This document shows, in pieces, positions 40,101 through 49,801 of a DNA stretch of 64,000 nucleotides. Origin of the DNA: Trichomonas tenax (taxonomy: Eukaryota; Parabasalia; Trichomonadida; Trichomonadidae); the NCBI GenBank assembly GCA_023091735.1, contig JALKBU010004900.1, positions 124,001 through 188,000 on the forward strand, in the 5' to 3' direction. Position 1 is the stretch's first letter. Each line of letters begins with the position of its first letter. The notes beneath the pieces are model-generated. The model searched no databases. It was not told where the DNA came from and was given only the letters and a program-made list of their open reading frames with translations. The position numbers and the translations under genes were made by a program.

Positions 40101-41525
40101 TTCGATGTTGTTGTGATAAAGAAGACACTGATGAAGTGCCTCATCATTGTGGTGTCTGAGGATTGCGTCCCAGAAGTTCCTCAAAGAAATTTTAGGAATT
40201 TCATACAATCTTTTCACGTCTTCAACTTGCCTTGATAGTTGTTGCTCATTTGTTGGAAGCCTATTGAATATCTGATAGAAAAGAAGAGAATTATAAGACG
40301 AAAGAGGAGCAAGGTCAACACAAACAGAAACAAGATCCAAAATTTCTCGATATTTCATCTTCAGGAGATAGAAAATGAATGCAATCAGCAATTGGAGGTC
40401 TTGATGATTCGGCCATCTGTTAATCGTCCAATTTAAGAGTGTATGATTTGAGATACATGGAGCATTGTAAACAATACCAAGTTTGATGATTGTGATGCAC
40501 TGCTTCGGATTGTTAATGTTTTCGACAAGGTTTTCGAACTTAGAATAAAGTAAGTCGATGTGGGTCTTAGATAATTTTTGAACAAGTAATTCAATTACTA
40601 TTGTAACAATAATAACAGTGATTATATCCAAGAAGAAGCAAAGAACACTACTCATTTTGACGAAATTGAAGATAATATAGTAAATGTGTGAAATAATTAT
40701 TGTAACGTATTCAGCAGAAAGTACAACTTTTCCACTCGGATAAACCGTTGTTTCACTGCTAAGCAGAATATATATACCAATAGCAGAAAGAATGATGTTG
40801 GCGCCAATCGCTAAATATTGCAACTTTGTTCCTCTGAAAAGTTCCAAAAGCACAGACATTACATATTTTGTGTTTGTCCTGTATACTCTTGGAAGAATGT
40901 TTTGCGGCCAGAATGAAAATCTATCAACAATATCGACATCTGGAGAGGATTGATAAATTCTATCCATGAAATAGGATATATAAGCTAATATGATGAAACA
41001 AAGTAGAGATATATAAGCGAAAGTGGTTAAGTTTGCTGATGGATCAACAATTGTTTTCACAAAGAAGCCTGTAGTTGTTCCAGCCCAGACTGTTGTAATG
41101 GAAAACACATAAAAGCCTATGTAAAGTAAGAAGTATACTACAAAAGTATACATCAAACTGAAAATGATGTAGAAAACGATCCACATGCAAGCTATAACTG
41201 ACAAAACGATAATTATAACTTTGTTTGCGTTAGTTTCTTGTGAGCCATCCCATAATGAACCTATAGAGAGAAAAAATTTCAGAAATACGTAGACAGTCGT
41301 TGTATATTTGTTTGACGAGAGCATTTTACTTGATGTCGAGAAAAAACCGATCGATATTGATTGAAGGAATGAAACAACAAGCATTAAGTAAGATAAAATT
41401 ATATAATTTGATCTCATTCTGTTGATAACTGTTGCGAGCCTCTGCTCGATTCTGTTACCGTTGTCAAAGCCGACCTTCTGGAGAAGGTTGGTTTCGTTTG
41501 AAATCTGAGATCTTCCATCATTCAT
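37107..41525 (-). CDS. Multi-pass membrane PAS and nucleotide-cyclase-domain protein
   Basis: 1,472 residues. The N-terminal half has about ten hydrophobic segments, for example around residues 40-330, then a soluble helical stretch, a second membrane block from about 580, extracellular-like regions with N-glycosylation sequons, and more membrane segments up to about 1,105. A PAS domain (about 1,132-1,260, FISDGIIALSHDGTVIGTN) and a class III adenylate/guanylate cyclase fold (about 1,285-1,472) follow. This arrangement is common in trichomonad cyclases thought to sense external signals. The two metal-binding aspartates seem to be replaced: ATILVASAVNFTD has Ser where FADIVGFT has Asp, and HAFGEHYIVGSG has Glu where GD is expected. 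It may therefore be an inactive partner or sensor. Opposite in direction to the kinase gene. Confidence 0.85.
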   Translation of the reverse strand: MNDGRSQISNETNLLQKVGFDNGNRIEQRLATVINRMRSNYIILSYLMLVVSFLQSISIGFFSTSSKMLSSNKYTTTVYVFLKFFLSIGSLWDGSQETNANKVIIIVLSVIACMWIVFYIIFSLMYTFVVYFLLYIGFYVFSITTVWAGTTTGFFVKTIVDPSANLTTFAYISLLCFIILAYISYFMDRIYQSSPDVDIVDRFSFWPQNILPRVYRTNTKYVMSVLLELFRGTKLQYLAIGANIILSAIGIYILLSSETTVYPSGKVVLSAEYVTIIISHIYYIIFNFVKMSSVLCFFLDIITVIIVTIVIELLVQKLSKTHIDLLYSKFENLVENINNPKQCITIIKLGIVYNAPCISNHTLLNWTINRWPNHQDLQLLIAFIFYLLKMKYREILDLVSVCVDLAPLSSYNSLLFYQIFNRLPTNEQQLSRQVEDVKRLYEIPKISLRNFWDAILRHHNDEALHQCLLYHNNIENINQIFADFIFEHPSSDCVLEEYVNFNRTISGNRITATATEQRLLKLKDSHDELPENNEESIAQISRLSTIKSSVFISEFSETHVDIDKTDHGIQSALNARPMYWPIRFFVVAVIVSIISLGFSMAVYILSAKHIQRVDDQVLLIMNLHQLIHVTSKILFSTLSFPTHNATVHAVPDFDLSTERATLNALTNEFDNLIYESFQNYDSFPLSYLHSWVEQKINASVLSPIDPVTRNLTYIDILRLYQISARSLSATSDAYIGTQENPSIGIEQSVYFYPAISKALKEQIRVLKDLINSEKTPAQNNTVIIIVVGIGVCFLIICVALPFIIVEIKNEFKFLISLYSTVPTKTVTNILGLPQEYEEFDTTLSDKKKDTDHLSFTDMKMHCVIILLLTAFIVIQLPIISVVISFLNHTNNASFIIDSMQVSSDMISELGYIYLYAYDLIGDFMSPNKTELEGLFKFAATAMITKYDELIFGGTDDLKDGFIFRKNYREYLLEKRCQSLVVGQIPNISCITYTTAIYFLFVHCYRLLKMEQMPTSYDSYWWIHFVEITYDILNSLSLEFYNQSMTMMTEIMQGPNRYYNGFELLICIILFLIEVILCFIFIRYSLTPSMRACLDPILVMDLEAVSESPQVVRFLQGEYDHAFRKTAMNTKQKTVQVISHINDFISDGIIALSHDGTVIGTNRRYHEMFNNTPIDVIGRNISEIIPSSSAPVLDAIELIKRGEILASPLIDTTLFTDDEREVPVTIKVISSVEHGARNTSCALIITDRSTIVAHNITLAHEKAKIEQMIYSLVPRQIAVSLVSGKRDLTIEVKCATILVASAVNFTDTTSGMQAKQSINVLNIFLKEFDSELSSFQTLTKLHAFGEHYIVGSGLFESDGTPEAAAQNVVNFGKKMIQLAQMVSNVSSHRLRFRIGIHSGGPLLCTVLDNGSPSFEVIGPAMKTAHTIERLGKVDNVNLSQETVDLIANSGYTVTQYKSKLIDYGKATYILANS

Positions 41526-41848
41526 TTCCCTATAAAATTTTACAAAAAAAAACGATTTTAGAAAAATTTTTGTATTCTTTTTCTTTACTATGATATTAAC
41601 ATGTTTTTAATGAAAACAAAAATATTTTCAATAAACTTTACATATATATTTTAAAATTCAATTGATTATTTTAGGTCTTACAAATTTTAAATTTACATGT
41701 CAGAATAAATTCTTTCGTAATGAATAAAAATTGTTTCAAATGGCCAGTTCTTCATATAGTTGGCTACGCTGGCCTTTTGAAACGCCGTTAAGACTGATGT
41801 CGAATTAGAAATCGTAATTTACATCATTTTTATATAAAACAAAACAAG

Positions 41849-42100
41849 TTAATAGTAGTTCTTCTTTGCAGGAAGGATTGCAGTACGAAGATCCTTGAGA
41901 GCTTGTTGCGTACCAGAAAAGGTTGGTTCACGCTGCATTACTCTAGCATAGTGCGCAGTTTGAACAGGATAGCGAACATCGAAGTAATTCTTAAGGATAA
42001 ACTTAAAGTTTTCCTAGAATGATGTAATTTTATTGAAAACGATCTGCTGCAGATCTTCATCACTACAATTCAGATCGAAACAAGCTTGTTTCGATCTCAT
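41849..42100 (-). pseudogene. Small gene with in-frame TAG: degenerate, or split by a mini-intron
   Basis: From the ATG at 42100 a frame reads MRSKQACFDLNCSDEDLQQ, meets a TAG, and then continues as ordinary protein sequence (NYFDVRYPVQTAHYARVM ... RTAILPAKKNYY) to a TAA at 41849. Codon use after the TAG looks coding, and the ending is definite. A GT 25 bases before the TAG would give a 27-nt GT...TAG intron, a multiple of three, that removes the stop and joins DLQQI to ENFKF, for 74 residues in all. The usual trichomonad 3' splice signal is not seen, so a nonsense mutation or truncated gene is equally possible. The first 15 codons lie in a repeat and may not be original. The family is unknown. 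Confidence 0.45.
42072..42097. repeat. 26-bp perfect palindrome
   Basis: The centre is CAAGCTTG and the arms run outward to AGATCGAAA and its complement. Next to it (about 42081-42142) is a degenerate 31-bp direct duplication sharing AAGCTTG and TTCGATCT. It overlaps the 5' end of the small broken gene. Confidence 0.75.
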
Positions 42101-44639
42101 TTGTTAAGATTAAGCTTGATTCGATCTGATTTGTAGTGAATGAGCTTGTTTGCAAATTAAAATTGTGATCACCAACTACAAACATCTGGTGCCACAACGC
42201 CACAAGGAGCACTACTTTTCCGTATTGCGATGACTTCTGTTGTGTAGTTGTTGACCATGATATTTCTGTCACTTTTACAATTTTCCCGCCAAATATTTTT
42301 GTTAACATATGTTCTTGCTTCATATATAATATGCGTATATATTTTGAAAATAAATTGCTGAATTAAAATAGCTCTAAGTCTCTATTTCAATGAAAAAAAA
42401 AATGCAACAAAAGTATTTATGATTAAAAAAATTAAATAATCTTTTGTTAAAAAGGGTGAGATAAAGCTGAATGCGATGATGATAATATGATGGCTTATCA
42501 CCTGCATATGTATCCTATTAAATATCAATACCCAATCTGTTCATTTTTAGTAATCCTGATTTTATCTCGTTATTATTCACTTGATTTGTCCATTTTCAAC
42601 GCAACCAAATCAGTGTCTACTAAATGTTGGACTTACAGGATAAAAATGTGTTGCTTTTTATTCGCAAAATATTTAATCTTAATTTGCAACCCTTACTTTT
42701 CATCCACACAGCATGCAAACAACATGAGTAATGATAATCCATCAGTTAACATCAAAATAAATCAAGACATTTTTTTGATATAATATTGAATAATATATTT
42801 TTCATGCTTTATATATCCACAGCATTTTAGATGGGAAAATTTTTCATTTGCCACCAAAATTAGACCTTAAATATTCATACTGGTGGAGAAAAATCGAGAT
42901 GTTTGAGTAGACGTAGAAAATTCAGTGACGCCGATCAGATGTTTAACGTACATTAGTCAAAAATGACCTGATTTTTGTTGTTCATGATCTCCAATAATTA
43001 GAAAATCTGATTCTCTGTTCAAAATTAGTCAAACATGAAATTTTGAAATTTTGTCAAGATGAAACTCACCATAACTCAATTTTGGTTTTGAAATATACAC
43101 AAAACAACAGATGATAATCATGTTATTTCATAATTTCACCAAAAAATGAAAACTTGTTTTGTGAAAAAGTCATCAAATCTGGTTTTGCTCTTTTCAATCC
43201 GACTTTCATATAGATTTGCAAGTTGAAAGGCGCACACTTATTTAAAAGAATGAGAATTTATTTTTTTGGATTTTTGAAAATATGATTTTATACCCGCAGT
43301 ATTACTGCTGGGCATAGAATAAAAGATTTGTTGTCATAACATATAAGAATCTCATATAATTTGCCTTCAAAAATTGAACATTTTATTCGATTAATGTAAA
43401 TTTTGCATTTTTAGGTCAAATATCTTTCTTTAATCAATGTAATATACGTTAATCATGTTATTTTCTCATTTTATTACACTTTTCAAATTTCCGACGAATT
43501 TTGTGGATTTTAGGAATTTGAAGTAAAAATATCATCTCTATATTGAATGTCATTCTATATAATAAAAATTAGCAAAAAAATTTAAACTTTGATCGGTTTT
43601 GAATTAAATACTGTTAACATGATTTAATTCATGTTTTGTTAAATTTTTCGAAACATTTTTGTACGTTAAAAGTTCTCAAAAAATTGACGACATTTTGTAC
43701 GGACTATGCCAGCAAATTATATGCTGTATTATCACCAAAAATAAAACCAGATAATGGTAATTGGCAATATCCTCATAATACTCAAATTAATCATAATTTC
43801 ATATAAACTGCCTGCCCAAAGGTTCTCTAGTCAATTAAGGTTATTTGATAAATTTTAATGTACGTTTATTCACCTAAGTAAGAAAAACCCGAAACATTCC
43901 AACAAGTTTCAATGGACTCACTCTAATGGTCCCGCAAATGAGATTTAACAGCGAATGAAGCAAAAATACATTAACTTAAATTCATCATCAAATTTCATCA
44001 TTAAAACTATCGATTTTTTGCTTTCAACCGATGTCAATACTCGTTGCAATTCTTTTAATATCGTTTAATGCAACTTTTACTACATTCTTTTAGTTGTATT
44101 GGTCAATATATTTTCGAAATATTTTTACTTTCATTTAAATGCATTCTTCTCCTTGGGTTACGCTTTGGCAATAAAGAAATGCTTCCCACAGCTAAATCTA
44201 TCTTTAAGAAAAAAATTTCAAATTATTAATATTTTTGATTTAGAAAGTTGTTATACAGCTTCCATGGATACACTATACTTGTCAAGCAGAATCTATCCTT
44301 ACCGAAATTCCGCTTTCCCCCACGTATTTCCAATTTTCCACAATTTGTTATATCTGTTTTAAGACATTACACACTTATAAAGCTTTTGTTTATTCTTGAG
44401 CGATGATTGTTCATTGTTAATTCATGATAATCTCGCTTATATGTTTATAATCACACTTTGTTCTCACCTTCTATACGAGATTTATATGTTTTTATAGGCC
44501 CTAAACCTAGATCAATCTGTACCTAGTGTAGCTGCACTGGTATTTAGGTCCTAAATAAACTCCTTTATAGAGATAAAATTCGACATATTTTGTTCCCTAT
44601 GTTTGAATGCTTTTTAATCGTCATTTCTCTCAATTCCTC
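42101..44639. other. 2.5-kb AT-rich region without recognisable genes
   Basis: ORFs here (for example 42487-42783 and 44099-44362, both +) are rich in Ile, Tyr, Phe and Lys, as expected of AT-rich non-coding DNA, and match no pattern I know. A weak inverted repeat lies around 43613-43642. No tRNA or rRNA was seen. Confidence 0.4.
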
Positions 44640-44975
44640 TCAATAGTGCCACCTTTGGGCAACAAGTTTATTTATTTTCGTCATTAATTTCTCTAATGAA
44701 TAAAGGCTTAATTATCAAAAATATTTTATGTGATCAAGAACCATCATTTATTCCATAATAATTTAAAAATTGGTGTTTAGCAAATGATATCACAATTAAA
44801 TATCATGAAAAATATAATGTTAATAATATCGATGATTCGCTCCAAGAAAATACACGTGGTAATCATACTACGTTAGCAATTTTAGATAGGATATGTAGAA
44901 CAATACGTACTATGAATTATAATATGGGTTATGGTACAGATATCACACCAGAACGTATGAATTATTTAGTTAATG
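44640..44975 (+). pseudogene. Maverick-type retroviral-like integrase fragment
   Basis: The frame of 44696, open back to about 44640, reads VYLFSSLISLMNKG, then ILCDQEPSFIP, two consecutive stops (TAA TAA at 44756-44761), and continues as FKNWCLANDITIKY and GNHTTLAILDRICRTIRTMN up to 44973. CDQEP fits the second catalytic Asp, and LDR lies where the last acidic residue of a DDE integrase stands. This is the style of the c-integrase of Maverick/Polinton elements, abundant in Trichomonas vaginalis. The N-terminal zinc finger and first Asp are missing, as is the chromodomain end. The fragment stops exactly at a copy of the 25-nt motif at 44973. Non-functional. Confidence 0.75.
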
Positions 44976-45286
44976 GGGCTGCGTCCGAATGGACACGCAT
45001 TGGGCTGCGATGGTGAATCATCGAGCGTTATTGTTGTAAATATCTGATAACGTTTTAATGTATCTGCTAATAATGAATATTTATCGGATAACCTATATGG
45101 CCAAAAACTGCTTCCATTCATATATTTCATATTTGTTGGTTTAGTTATTTTTTCACGTTTTGTAAAATAAATTTCATCAAAAAATTCCAAATATATTTCA
45201 GTACCATCTGAAGCATTTGCTGGAAATTCTTCTAATTTATATACGAAATTACCATTTAATAAATTTTCAAATTTCAGGCTCTGCAT
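44966..45286 (-). pseudogene. ORF fragment in Maverick remnant, unknown product
   Basis: 106 residues from the ATG at 45286 (the frame extends to a TTG at 45310). It has protein-like composition (ASDGTEIYLEFFDEIYF, YMNGSSFWPYRLSDKYS) and ends within the two copies of the 25-nt motif, giving a tail with SQPN. Facing the integrase remnant, it is probably a piece of another Maverick gene, but I cannot name it. The C-terminus is most likely not original, since it is formed by the motif copies. Confidence 0.4.
44973..45023 (-). repeat. Two adjacent copies of the 25-nt hairpin-AGCCCAAT motif
   Basis: Read on the minus strand, 45023-44999 and 44997-44973 each have a 17-nt self-complementary part followed by AGCCCAAT or AGCCCCAT. 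Stems are CGATG/CATCG in the first copy and a GTCC/GGAC-type stem in the second. They lie precisely between the integrase remnant and the opposing ORF fragment. Confidence 0.6.
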
Positions 45287-45310
45287 GATATTTGGCCAGG
45301 GGTCTTGCAA

Positions 45311-46040
45311 TTTTTTGAAAATGAAAAAATAAAATTCAAAATTATTGCATCAAATTGTACTTCTATTCATGCCTGTGTGAATTCTTTTAAAAATTACATG
45401 AGTCCAATGAAATCATAAATTTTCATATTTGAAAAATTGCTATTTGTTGATCATAATGCTATGCCTATGTTTTATTAGTAAAATGGAACGCATTCCATTA
45501 TTCTTAGTAGGGCGAAAGCACTTTTTTGAGTCTAAAAGACAAATAATCAAATTTGAAAACAATTTTTTTTATATCCAAGTATTCAATTTCGAGGTGTTAT
45601 ATCTCGAAATTATAAGATTGTTTTGATTTGTGCCCTTACATTTATTGTTCCTGTAGGCCTATACTTCCTACTACCTAAGTTTCAGCCTCTTTTGATGTGA
45701 AGGTTCGAAGTTACCCCCTTTTCATTTGACCAATAAAAGTGATTTTAGAGATTCATCATCTTTTTTTGTTTTTAATTTCAAGTGTTTCTTCTTTCATTTG
45801 TTTACGTTGAATGTCAGATATTTCTAAAAGTTATATATTCCTTTTTTGAGATAGTAAATATTCACGTAATTGGAAATACATTTTTAATAATCATAAATTG
45901 ATACCATTATCTTTATAATCTTTCGGCAATTTGAATGCATTATATCTGTCTTAATAATCCCAGTAATTATTCTTTTGATTATTAAAATAATATAACAATA
46001 TTTTTATTTTTATCCGCATAAATGTTAAATACAAATTCTA
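45311..46040. other. Gene-free AT-rich region
   Basis: 730 bp without coding signs; a 65-codon ORF at 45429-45626 (+) has random AT-rich composition. A GGTTCG segment near 45702 was checked for a tRNA arm and no cloverleaf was found. Confidence 0.4.
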
Positions 46041-48239
46041 TTACGCACGATTAACGTTAAACTGAGAATTCCTTGCAAATTGATTTCCAGATATCTCAGG
46101 CGTTGCGCCGGCTTCGATGAAGATACCATAAACTTGGTCCTCAATAATGTTATCAACAACTCTGGGACTTCCAGCCATGATGTGGACACCACTAATATTG
46201 TTGTGATGCAACTTGTTACCATGGATATCGCCAGACGATCCTTGAAGCATGTATACAGCAGCAACTTCACATTTAGAAATATCGCACCCTGTAATTATAG
46301 CGTTACCATTGTTTCCAATCAATATACCAGCCTGCTTCTCATCATGAATGACAGATGAAGTTATCTCAGATTTTGCTCCATCATGAATCATTACAGATAT
46401 TCCTCCATTGGAATTAAATATCTCACTGTTTTTAGCTTGGAAATTGGCACCTCCACGGACCTCAATATTAGGAGCTCTGCAATCATGTACAGATGACATA
46501 TTTAATACCATAGAACATCTATCTTGCAAAATGATTGCTCCACTATTAGAGTGCTGAGCAAATTCGCACTCTGAAATGTTGACATTAGTATTCTGTTGCT
46601 GAACTTGAATAGCAAATGTATTGTTCTCTTGGAAGATGGATTTCTCAACATCGAGAGTAGCTCCATTAAATGCAACAACTCCCATTTGGCCATTATTAGA
46701 AATTGCACATTGTGATACAGAAGCTCTACAAGCATTAGCAGTGAGCCCTGAACCAACATTAGCAGCAAATGTGCATCCGGTAAATATTGGGCTTGCACCA
46801 ACTAACACGTTTGCTCCAACAACTTGATTGCTGGAAAATTGGCATGTAGTGAAGTGTGGTGATGTACCTTCTCCTTTAATCTCAAGTCCGGCAAATGTAT
46901 TAGCATGAAAATTACATTCGACAAAATTTGGCGAGGCATGACCAATATTAAAACCATTACCAGAGGATTCCATGAAGGTGCACTTCTCGAACTTGGAGGT
47001 GGCTGTAGTATCAACAAAATGGCAGCATAATTCACCACATTTATCAATGCTTACTGTATTAAAATCACATGATGAATCCCCTTTTAACAACATTCCAATC
47101 GATTCTATTGACTCGATAGTTGTGTTGTGCATCTTAACATTCGATTTGTTTGATATTTCACATCCACATTCTTGTATTTCCTTAATCACGCTATTGTCAA
47201 CGGATATATGACCTCCATTTATTGCTATGAGTCCGGTTCCAAGTATGTTCGAAATTTGGGATCCATTGATGGTTACTTCACCATTATCACAAGATATTGC
47301 AGCTACACACTGTCCCTGGAACACAGATGTTTGAATATCAACCTTAGAGTTATTATTTACCGCAATAAGCGCGCCTTGTTGGGAGTTTGTGACTTGACAA
47401 GTGTTAATTGCTGCGTGAAATCCAGATTGAACAAAAATTCCAGTATGACATTGATCTATAGTTGTCTGATGAATAGTAATTTTAGAATTTCCGATTCCTG
47501 AAATTCCGCTGAATTTATTAGAAGATATCAAACATGCATTAATGTGGAATTCGCTATTAGAGTCTATTTCTATGCCATTTCCTTTGTTTTGAGAGATCTG
47601 TGTGCCTTCTATATAAAATGAAGATGAGTCTAAAGCAGCAATTCCTGAATCTCCACAATCAGCAATGACAGAAGCCTTAGATTTAAATAAAGAAGATCCT
47701 AAAAGCGTAATTCCAACGCCTTTTGGATTTGTTATCTGTGATTCGATCATTTCCATGCATATATTTCCGGTTAGTTTGATTGTACTTGAAGCCGATGATT
47801 GCAAGGTAGATTTCTTAATGACTATTGATGATGTTTTTGAAGAGCAAATTATTGGTGAAACCATTTGCGTTACGAGGATACATTCTTCAACAATTAAATC
47901 ACCAGACCTGATATTAATATTAGCTGTTGCTTGTAAATTTCCTGCTGTTATTTGAAGACCTTTGATGTAGCAAGAATTAGAATTTAATATTATTGTATCT
48001 GCTGGAGTTTCCGAAGAAATTATAACTCTGCCCTCACCAATTATAGAGAGAGGCTTATCTACAACAATGTTATCGAGGTATTGCCCTTCAGGAATAATAA
48101 TTGTTGAATTTGGATTTGCCTTTTTTACTATCGACGAGATTGGATTCTTAACGGCAGGGACAACACGTATTGTTTTCCCTTTTTCTGGAATTTCTGGCGA
48201 TCTCAGAGGTTTAAAAGTTTCGTAACTTGCATCGCTCAT
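46041..48239 (-). CDS. Right-handed parallel beta-helix repeat protein
   Basis: 732 residues from the ATG at 48239, supported by an Inr 10 nt upstream; ten further codons up to a GTG at 48269 are discounted. After about 45 residues, a long array of roughly 22-24-residue coils runs to the C-terminus, with recurrent patterns such as SSFYIEGTQISQNKGNGI, NGIEIDSNSEFHINACLIS and PHFTTCQFSSNQVVGANV. This is the pectin-lyase-like (PbH1/NosD/FBXO11-type) fold. The start resembles surface-less cytosolic members (no signal peptide, no membrane segment). Such proteins bind or modify sugars or act as protein scaffolds. No catalytic residues could be identified, so the substrate is unknown. Confidence 0.85.
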   Translation of the reverse strand: MSDASYETFKPLRSPEIPEKGKTIRVVPAVKNPISSIVKKANPNSTIIIPEGQYLDNIVVDKPLSIIGEGRVIISSETPADTIILNSNSCYIKGLQITAGNLQATANINIRSGDLIVEECILVTQMVSPIICSSKTSSIVIKKSTLQSSASSTIKLTGNICMEMIESQITNPKGVGITLLGSSLFKSKASVIADCGDSGIAALDSSSFYIEGTQISQNKGNGIEIDSNSEFHINACLISSNKFSGISGIGNSKITIHQTTIDQCHTGIFVQSGFHAAINTCQVTNSQQGALIAVNNNSKVDIQTSVFQGQCVAAISCDNGEVTINGSQISNILGTGLIAINGGHISVDNSVIKEIQECGCEISNKSNVKMHNTTIESIESIGMLLKGDSSCDFNTVSIDKCGELCCHFVDTTATSKFEKCTFMESSGNGFNIGHASPNFVECNFHANTFAGLEIKGEGTSPHFTTCQFSSNQVVGANVLVGASPIFTGCTFAANVGSGLTANACRASVSQCAISNNGQMGVVAFNGATLDVEKSIFQENNTFAIQVQQQNTNVNISECEFAQHSNSGAIILQDRCSMVLNMSSVHDCRAPNIEVRGGANFQAKNSEIFNSNGGISVMIHDGAKSEITSSVIHDEKQAGILIGNNGNAIITGCDISKCEVAAVYMLQGSSGDIHGNKLHHNNISGVHIMAGSPRVVDNIIEDQVYGIFIEAGATPEISGNQFARNSQFNVNRA

Positions 48240-48245
48240 TGTTAA

Positions 48246-48251
48246 AAATGA
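48246..48251 (-). promoter_or_regulatory. Inr of the beta-helix gene
   Basis: TCATTT on the minus strand, with +1 A at 48249 and a 10-nt leader to the ATG at 48239. It argues for this start over the upstream GTG. Confidence 0.55.
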
Positions 48252-48392
48252 ACTTCTGAATTTTGCCACATGATTTAATATATTCTATTAACGTATATAT
48301 TCCAATATTATCATTCGAAATTTAATAGTGAATTTCAATACCGTATGAAAATGTTGAAAATCAGTGGTAATTAATTCAAATAAGGAAATTTA

Positions 48393-49526
48393 TTAATGAT
48401 CAAAAAGTTCGAAGAAGTACCTTGTTTCAATTTCAGCTTCTTCGGGGATATCTGTACAGTGGACGGCGCACATTGTGGAATTCTTACCATATTTAGCTCT
48501 AATTGATTCTGGGCGAATAACTTTCGCAACTTTAATATCAATTGGGCCAACCAATTCACGGAATTCGCGGACAATATCGAAGCATCCCTCCTTCCTGATC
48601 TCGAGACCGATACATGGACCAGATGCGAATTCAGTTGTGACTTCCATATAATTATCAATAACACCTCTGTAACACTCATAAAATTCGTTGGCAGCTTTAA
48701 CATCATATGATTCCATAGCCGCGCCAACAATCTGATATCCAGCTTTTGTGATCATCTGGATAACTTGACCAGCTAATAATTCCTTTACAATATGAGGCTT
48801 GACAATGCAAAGTGTGGTTTCTTGATGAGATGCAACAAGGCGAATAGCATTCTCTCCAAAGATTATGCCGAGCTCGCGCTTTGCGGATTCTGGTGAGTCT
48901 GAGCCATGGGCAAAGTTCTCAGTTGTACTGCGAGCGAATTTTGCGCGAAGAGAGTCTGGAGCTTGAGCCTTAGCGTTGTCGAGGTTAGTCGGACCAATAA
49001 TCTTGCGCCATGTTGTGATGGCATTTGGACCAACTAATTCTAAAGCAACTATTGGTCCACTTGTCATATAACGAACAAGGGTATCATAGAATGGCTTTCC
49101 TTGGTGTTCACCATAGAATTTAGCAGCTGTTTCGCGGTACATATAGCCCATACGAAGCTTAGCGACTTGAAGACCCTCTTTGTTGATTCTTTCGATTGTT
49201 TCGCCTAAGTACTGGGAATACCCAGGCTTAAGCATGGCGTATGTCGATTCGATTTGTGTTCCGAGTGTTTTACGTGTATATTCATCAGCATAATCGATGA
49301 TATCGTATTGACGACCGTTAACATGGATCTTGTTTCCGACGTAGAGATCAGCAAGTTCAATTTTGTGCTCTAATGTCTTCCTCAAAATCATCCTCTTTTG
49401 ACGGCAGTCGTAAATATCGATTTGGCCATCTTGCGTGTAGAACTGGATGATATAGTCGCGGAGTAACATCGATGGTTGATCAAAATATTCGAGTTTAAAA
49501 GCGTATTTCGGGAATTCAACTTCCAT
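48393..49526 (-). CDS. NME7: NME7-type nucleoside diphosphate kinase, DM10 plus two NDK domains
   Basis: 377 residues, the same length class as NME7 proteins. A DM10 domain covers about 1-90 (YIIQFYTQDGQIDIYD). The first NDK domain (about 92-236) has MLKPGY and the active-site block NFAHGSDSPESAKREL, with the histidine that carries phosphate. The second (about 237-377) has CIVKPHIV and a variant block AVHCTDIPEEAE, as in other NME7 proteins. NME7 is a gamma-tubulin-complex regulator and an inner protein of axonemal doublet microtubules. With dynein and HYDIN-like genes close by, a flagellar role is likely. No Inr was found within the first 40 nt upstream. Confidence 0.92.
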   Translation of the reverse strand: MEVEFPKYAFKLEYFDQPSMLLRDYIIQFYTQDGQIDIYDCRQKRMILRKTLEHKIELADLYVGNKIHVNGRQYDIIDYADEYTRKTLGTQIESTYAMLKPGYSQYLGETIERINKEGLQVAKLRMGYMYRETAAKFYGEHQGKPFYDTLVRYMTSGPIVALELVGPNAITTWRKIIGPTNLDNAKAQAPDSLRAKFARSTTENFAHGSDSPESAKRELGIIFGENAIRLVASHQETTLCIVKPHIVKELLAGQVIQMITKAGYQIVGAAMESYDVKAANEFYECYRGVIDNYMEVTTEFASGPCIGLEIRKEGCFDIVREFRELVGPIDIKVAKVIRPESIRAKYGKNSTMCAVHCTDIPEEAEIETRYFFELFDH

Positions 49527-49801
49527 CGAATTGTTTAAAAAATACGTTTTAAAAACCGTTTTAATTTAAATGCTTTTTATTTTATAAATATATACACAAG
49601 GATATATGTTTCACTTTTTTCGTATAACAAACGTTAAATATTTAAATTTAAATTGTTGAGATCCATTTATTCTTATGTTTCATTCACCTTCATAAGTAAA
49701 CATAAATATAAATCCAGATGGTATACCATTTTATGAATTTAAGCTTAGTGTAAGATGCAATTTTTAATTCGAATAATATATTTTAGTATATAAAGAAAAA
49801 A

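Noticed and set aside
42487..42783. 98-codon ORF (+)
   Set aside because: Composition is typical of random AT-rich DNA, with no Inr, no domain and no coding-like third positions.
44099..44362. 87-codon ORF (+)
   Set aside because: AT-rich and hydrophobic by chance; its frame opens at GTG-like or internal codons and no promoter signal is present.
45690..45720. GGTTCGAAG resembling a tRNA T-arm
   Set aside because: No acceptor, D-arm or anticodon stems could be formed around it.
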